From NCBI GenBank assembly GCA_026193295.1, contig JAPHSB010000165.1, forward strand, positions 1 through 8,243: a DNA stretch of 8,243 bases. Direction: 5' to 3'. Both the position numbers and the translations under genes were made by a program. A model generated the notes under the pieces. It was not told the DNA's origin. It did no database searches and saw nothing but the letters and a program-made list of their open reading frames with translations. Below are positions 5,891-8,243 of the stretch, one piece after another. Numbering within the stretch: the stretch's first letter is position 1; each line of letters opens with the position of its first letter. The DNA is from Lysobacterales bacterium. Its GTDB lineage: Bacteria > Pseudomonadota > Gammaproteobacteria > Xanthomonadales > SZUA-36.

Positions 5891-6231
5891 GTACGGGCGT
5901 CCTGCAGCTGCCGGACGGTGCGCGGCTGCCCATCGACGGGAAAGGCTACCTGATGGACTGGCAACGCTGGTCGCCGGCGGTTGCCTCGGCCATGGCGGCC
6001 GCCGACGGCATCGAGCTGACGGAAGACCATTGGCTTGTGCTGTACCTGTTCAGGGAGTACTTCGAGCAGTTCGAAATCGAACCGCCCATGCGCGCCCTGC
6101 TTCGACTGGTCCGTGAGCGGTTAGGTCAGGACAAGGGCAACAGCCGATACCTCTACCGCCTTTTTCCTGACGGGCCGGGCACGCAGGCCTGCCGCTACGC
6201 AGGTTTGCCCCGCCCCGTAAGCTGCGTCTGA
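5887..6231 (+). CDS. tusE: TusE/DsrC-family sulfur carrier protein
   Basis: Small cytoplasmic protein that carries sulfur on a flexible C-terminal arm. It is 114 aa (E. coli TusE is 109). Hallmarks: GKGYLMDWQRWS (18-29), LTEDHWLVLYLFREYF (44-59), KGNSRYLYRLFPDGPG (83-98) and the arm ACRYAGLPRPVSCV. The penultimate Cys113 is the sulfur-accepting CysA. Cys102, 11 residues before, is in the CysB place of true DsrC and is absent in E. coli TusE. The start ATG overlaps the tusB stop (ATGA), so it is translationally coupled and last in the operon. tRNA thiolation is the most economical role because no dsrAB is seen here, but a DsrC-like redox function is possible. A different frame stays open past the stop to 6317 without a start. 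Confidence 0.9.
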   Translation: MSTGVLQLPDGARLPIDGKGYLMDWQRWSPAVASAMAAADGIELTEDHWLVLYLFREYFEQFEIEPPMRALLRLVRERLGQDKGNSRYLYRLFPDGPGTQACRYAGLPRPVSCV

Positions 6232-6281
6232 ACTATCCTGGGACGACGCCGGACCTGGGCGGCGGCACCACCGACGGCTTC

Positions 6282-6308
6282 GCGGATGCGATCTTTGACC
6301 GCATCCGC
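6282..6308 (+). terminator. GC-rich stem-loop after tusE (possible transcript end)
   Basis: GCGGATGCG (6282-6290) is perfectly inverted at 6300-6308 around a 9-nt loop, about 50 bp after the tusE stop. It is strong enough to protect or end the tus mRNA. No run of Ts follows directly, so it is not a textbook intrinsic terminator. Confidence 0.4.
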
Positions 6309-6488
6309 AACGGCTGATTGTCATTTGTTGCGTGCCAGCAACGCCGTGAGCGAAAGGCGAAGTTTGGCGGCTGGTTGGAGAGCTCGATCCGGCATCGGCG
6401 CCCGGGGCCGGGCGTACTTTGAAAACAGGCACTTGCAGTGGGTCACCCGGAACGCCAAGGGGCGGCTCAAGTAAAGGGGTGGTTCACA

Positions 6489-6517
6489 TTGACAAGGTGT
6501 TGTATTCCTGCCATATT
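6489..6517 (+). promoter_or_regulatory. Sigma-70 type promoter for the outer-membrane protein gene
   Basis: A perfect -35 TTGACA (6489-6494) is followed after 17 bp by CATATT (6512-6517), a 4/6 match to -10. The expected start near 6524 gives a leader of about 37 nt before the TTG start codon at 6561. It implies that this gene is transcribed separately from tusDCBE. Confidence 0.65.
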
Positions 6518-6550
6518 TCACCGTGAATCTTTGCGTCTTTTGAGGGCAAC

Positions 6551-6555
6551 GGGAG
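6551..6555 (+). promoter_or_regulatory. Shine-Dalgarno site that decides the TTG start
   Basis: GGGAG, 5 nt before TTG 6561. The longer in-frame ATG at 6438 would lie upstream of the promoter's start point and would spoil the signal peptide, so the TTG is preferred. Confidence 0.65.
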
Positions 6556-6560
6556 CTACA

Positions 6561-7772
6561 TTGCGACTGCGAATCGCCAGTACCGTGATCGCCGTGATGG
6601 GATTAATGCCGGGATGGGCCGGTGCCCAGGGGTTCGGCTTGCCTGTCGCCGGCTTCGCCACGGGCGGGGCCGGGCTGACGTCTTTCTACGTGATTGGCTT
6701 TGAATTGGGTCCCTGGCAGGAGTACCTCGCGCAGGAGCTGACCCCGGATTACATGCTGCCCGCAGACGCCCCGGCGGTTCGGGTGTCCTGGATCAGCGGC
6801 AGTGAACTTCTTCTGTTGCCCGATTTTGCAGCCGCTCTCGAGCAGACCCCGCAAACCTGGATCAATCTGAATTTCGAATGGCAGTCTTCGGCTGAACTCA
6901 ACTGGCCTGCCGCGGACCCGGATTCGCTCTACCAGGGCTCCAGTTTCGAACGCTCCTATTTCGCGCCGGGAGTCGAACACGAATTCAATGACAGCGGCAT
7001 ACTGGGCGTTTCTGCCGTGGTTGCCTATCAGCGCTACAGCGCGGCTAACCTGGGCCTGTTCGCGGCCAGTACGCCGGAGCAGGGCGCCATGTTCTCGCGC
7101 AGCCTCTACGAAACGGTCGATTCCGGCTACACGCCGTTCCAGGAATCCGGTTACGGCACTGGTGTGCGGCTTGCCTTGCGGCAGGAAGTCGTCAACGGCA
7201 TCGAGCTGGATGCCGGCTTCCAGTCCCGCATCGACATGGAAGAGTTCGCGGCCTATCGTGGCGTGTATTCGCAGGCGGCCGATCTCGACATCCCAGCCCG
7301 CGCGCGGTTGGGACTGGCCTTCCAGGCCAACGAACGATCCTGGCTGAACGTGGCCGTGGAGCGCGTCCTGTATAGCGACGTCAACGCCTTCGCCAGCCGC
7401 AACCTGCCGAACCGGTTCCTGTCGCTGATGGGCGATTCGACCAGCCCGTCGTTCAACTGGCAGGACCTCACCGTATTCAGCGTGGGTTACACCTGGAGCG
7501 ACGGCAAGGATCAGCAATGGCATATCGACCTGAGCACACGCACCCAGCCGTTGCCGTCATCCCAGGTGCTGAGCCGCGCCCTCGATGGCGACCTGGCCAA
7601 GAGCGCGATGGTGGTGGGCTATTCCCGTCGCACCGGCGATCGCAGCCGGCTTGATTTCAACGCGGCCTACGCACCGTCCGAGTATGCTTTCGGCGGCAGT
7701 GTTCTGGGTGTCACCACGGACGAACTTGGTCAGCAGGTGGAACTCGAGGCCATGTGGTCTTTGAGTTTCTGA
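6561..7772 (+). CDS. Outer-membrane beta-barrel protein, FadL/OmpP1-like
   Basis: Predicted outer-membrane barrel, possibly a channel for hydrophobic compounds. With the TTG start at 6561 it has 403 aa and a textbook signal peptide (basic RLR, hydrophobic core, cleavage at AGA-Q about residue 22). The body shows alternating strand-like segments rich in aromatic residues and a C-terminal phenylalanine (MWSLSF), the signal for BAM insertion. The stretch around residues 252-350 (DIPARARLGLAFQANERSWL, then FNWQDLTVFSVGYTW and TRTQPLPSSQVLSRAL) resembles the second half of FadL-family barrels (WxD-TVF-GY-Y pattern). The typical FadL N-terminal plug region with an NPA-type motif is not seen, so the substrate and family are uncertain. 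It has its own promoter; perM follows after 88 bp. Confidence 0.7.
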   Translation: MRLRIASTVIAVMGLMPGWAGAQGFGLPVAGFATGGAGLTSFYVIGFELGPWQEYLAQELTPDYMLPADAPAVRVSWISGSELLLLPDFAAALEQTPQTWINLNFEWQSSAELNWPAADPDSLYQGSSFERSYFAPGVEHEFNDSGILGVSAVVAYQRYSAANLGLFAASTPEQGAMFSRSLYETVDSGYTPFQESGYGTGVRLALRQEVVNGIELDAGFQSRIDMEEFAAYRGVYSQAADLDIPARARLGLAFQANERSWLNVAVERVLYSDVNAFASRNLPNRFLSLMGDSTSPSFNWQDLTVFSVGYTWSDGKDQQWHIDLSTRTQPLPSSQVLSRALDGDLAKSAMVVGYSRRTGDRSRLDFNAAYAPSEYAFGGSVLGVTTDELGQQVELEAMWSLSF

Positions 7773-7860
7773 TCGACCTGCGACCGGGCGCCGGGATCCA
7801 GGCACTTCTCGTCACCCCGGCGGCGGCCGCCACGACGCGGGTAACGCTAGCAGGCCCCAA

Positions 7861-8243
7861 ATGGAATTGCTGAGAGACTGGTTCAGACGCTCGTTTTCTG
7901 ATCCCCAGGTGGTGATCCTCGGCCTGTTCCTGGTCATTGGTTTTGCGATCATTATCGGCCTCGGCGCCTGGCTGGCGCCGATGTTCGCCAGTATCGTGAT
8001 CGCCTACCTGCTGGAAGCGATCGTCAGGTGGCTGCAGCGCATCGGGCTGCCCCGGATGGTTGCAGTCGTCGTGGTGTTCCTGCTGTTCATCACCGTGCTG
8101 ATATTCCTGATGTTCGGCCTGATTCCGCTGGTTTCCCGCCAGCTGACACAGCTGGTTCAGCAGTTCCCCTCATACCTGACCAAGGGCCAGGACCTGTTGC
8201 GCCAACTGCCCGCCGCCTACCCGCAGCTGATCTCGGACGCGCA
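7861..8243 (+). CDS. perM: AI-2E family permease, PerM-like (3' part outside window)
   Basis: Multi-pass inner-membrane protein of the AI-2E transporter superfamily; members export autoinducer-2, act as sodium-proton antiporters, or have unknown substrates. 127 codons are visible, out of roughly 350 usual for the family. Membrane segments lie at about 17-34, 36-54 and 66-90, followed by an amphipathic stretch (SRQLTQLVQQFPSYLTKGQDLL) typical of the extended loop after TM3. The pattern LAPMFASIVIAYLLEAIVRWLQR matches the conserved second helix (P-x-x-x-A-x-x-x-A-Y). The start is ATG 7861 with a modest AGG (7852-7854), 6 nt upstream. In E. coli perM (yfgO) adjoins bepA divergently; here the two are on opposite strands, separated by tusDCBE and the barrel gene, which favours the PerM assignment. 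Confidence 0.8.
   Translation, partial: MELLRDWFRRSFSDPQVVILGLFLVIGFAIIIGLGAWLAPMFASIVIAYLLEAIVRWLQRIGLPRMVAVVVVFLLFITVLIFLMFGLIPLVSRQLTQLVQQFPSYLTKGQDLLRQLPAAYPQLISDA

Larger units (their letters stand above)
6232..6560. other. Intergenic region between the tus operon and the outer-membrane protein gene
   Basis: These 329 bp hold a 9-bp stem-loop (6282-6308), a good sigma-70 type promoter (6489-6517) and an SD for the next gene. A small hairpin GTTGC...GCAAC also occurs around 6324-6339. Short open frames (for example 6286-6474 plus) lack an SD and recognisable similarity and use rare codons such as AGG and CGA, so I do not call a gene. Confidence 0.6.

Noticed and set aside
6180..6317. Frame-shifted extension past the tusE stop, ending DAIFDRIRNG
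   Set aside because: tusE already ends exactly at the conserved Cys-Val tail, so no frameshift is needed. The other frame has no start codon with an SD. It could be a gene remnant but cannot be supported.
6286..6474. 62-codon plus-strand frame in the tusE to barrel gap
   Set aside because: No SD, rare codons, no recognisable similarity, and it starts inside the stem-loop.
6603..7523. 306-codon minus-strand frame across the barrel gene
   Set aside because: It is antisense to a gene with a signal peptide, barrel-like strands and a terminal Phe, and shows no recognisable protein features of its own.
6438..7772. Longer barrel protein from ATG 6438
   Set aside because: It would start upstream of the predicted promoter's start point and place 41 extra residues before the signal peptide. 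TTG 6561 has a good SD and a clean signal peptide.
7773..7860. GC-rich symmetrical bases (GGCGCC, GCGGCCGC) before perM, considered as a terminator
   Set aside because: There is no long stem followed by Ts, only short restriction-site-like palindromes expected in GC-rich DNA.

Overview
The window comes from a GC-rich gammaproteobacterium. This rests on gene content: a PhoB/PhoR/PstS phosphate block, a BepA-type periplasmic protease, a TusDCB-TusE sulfur relay operon with tightly overlapping genes, and an AI-2E family permease. No genus can be assigned from the sequence alone.

Layout. Positions 1-4754 are read leftward on the minus strand: bepA (4754-3261), phoB (2902-2204), phoR (2128-836) and the 5' part of pstS (722 to the left edge). 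Positions 4836-8243 are read rightward: tusD-tusC-tusB-tusE (4836-6231), a FadL/OmpP1-like outer-membrane protein (6561-7772), and the start of a PerM-type AI-2E permease (7861 to the right edge). The divergence point is an 81-bp gap between bepA and tusD.

Phosphate block. PhoR senses and phosphorylates, PhoB binds Pho boxes, and PstS captures periplasmic phosphate. Two good Pho-box promoters are visible. One is upstream of pstS (box 799-816, -10 at 783-788). The other is just after bepA and points at phoB (box 3224-3241, perfect TATAAT at 3209-3214). This implies an autoregulated phoBR unit and a separately boosted pstS unit.

Most unusual feature. Between the phoB Pho-box promoter and the phoB start codon lies a 273-bp non-coding element (2911-3183). 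It is bounded by 24-bp terminal inverted repeats (22/24 matches) and holds two further internal hairpin arms. It looks like a MITE-type non-autonomous mobile element. It ends 8 bp before the GTG start codon of phoB, and its own end carries a second TATAAT and an AGAGG Shine-Dalgarno-like motif. It may therefore have rewired phoB expression.

Sulfur block. tusD, tusC, tusB and tusE are in the order dsrE-F-H-C. The TusE-like protein carries both C-terminal cysteines (Cys102 and Cys113, 11 apart) typical of DsrC, rather than the single cysteine of E. coli TusE. The four proteins probably pass sulfane sulfur to tRNA thiolation, with a possible wider DsrC-like redox role.
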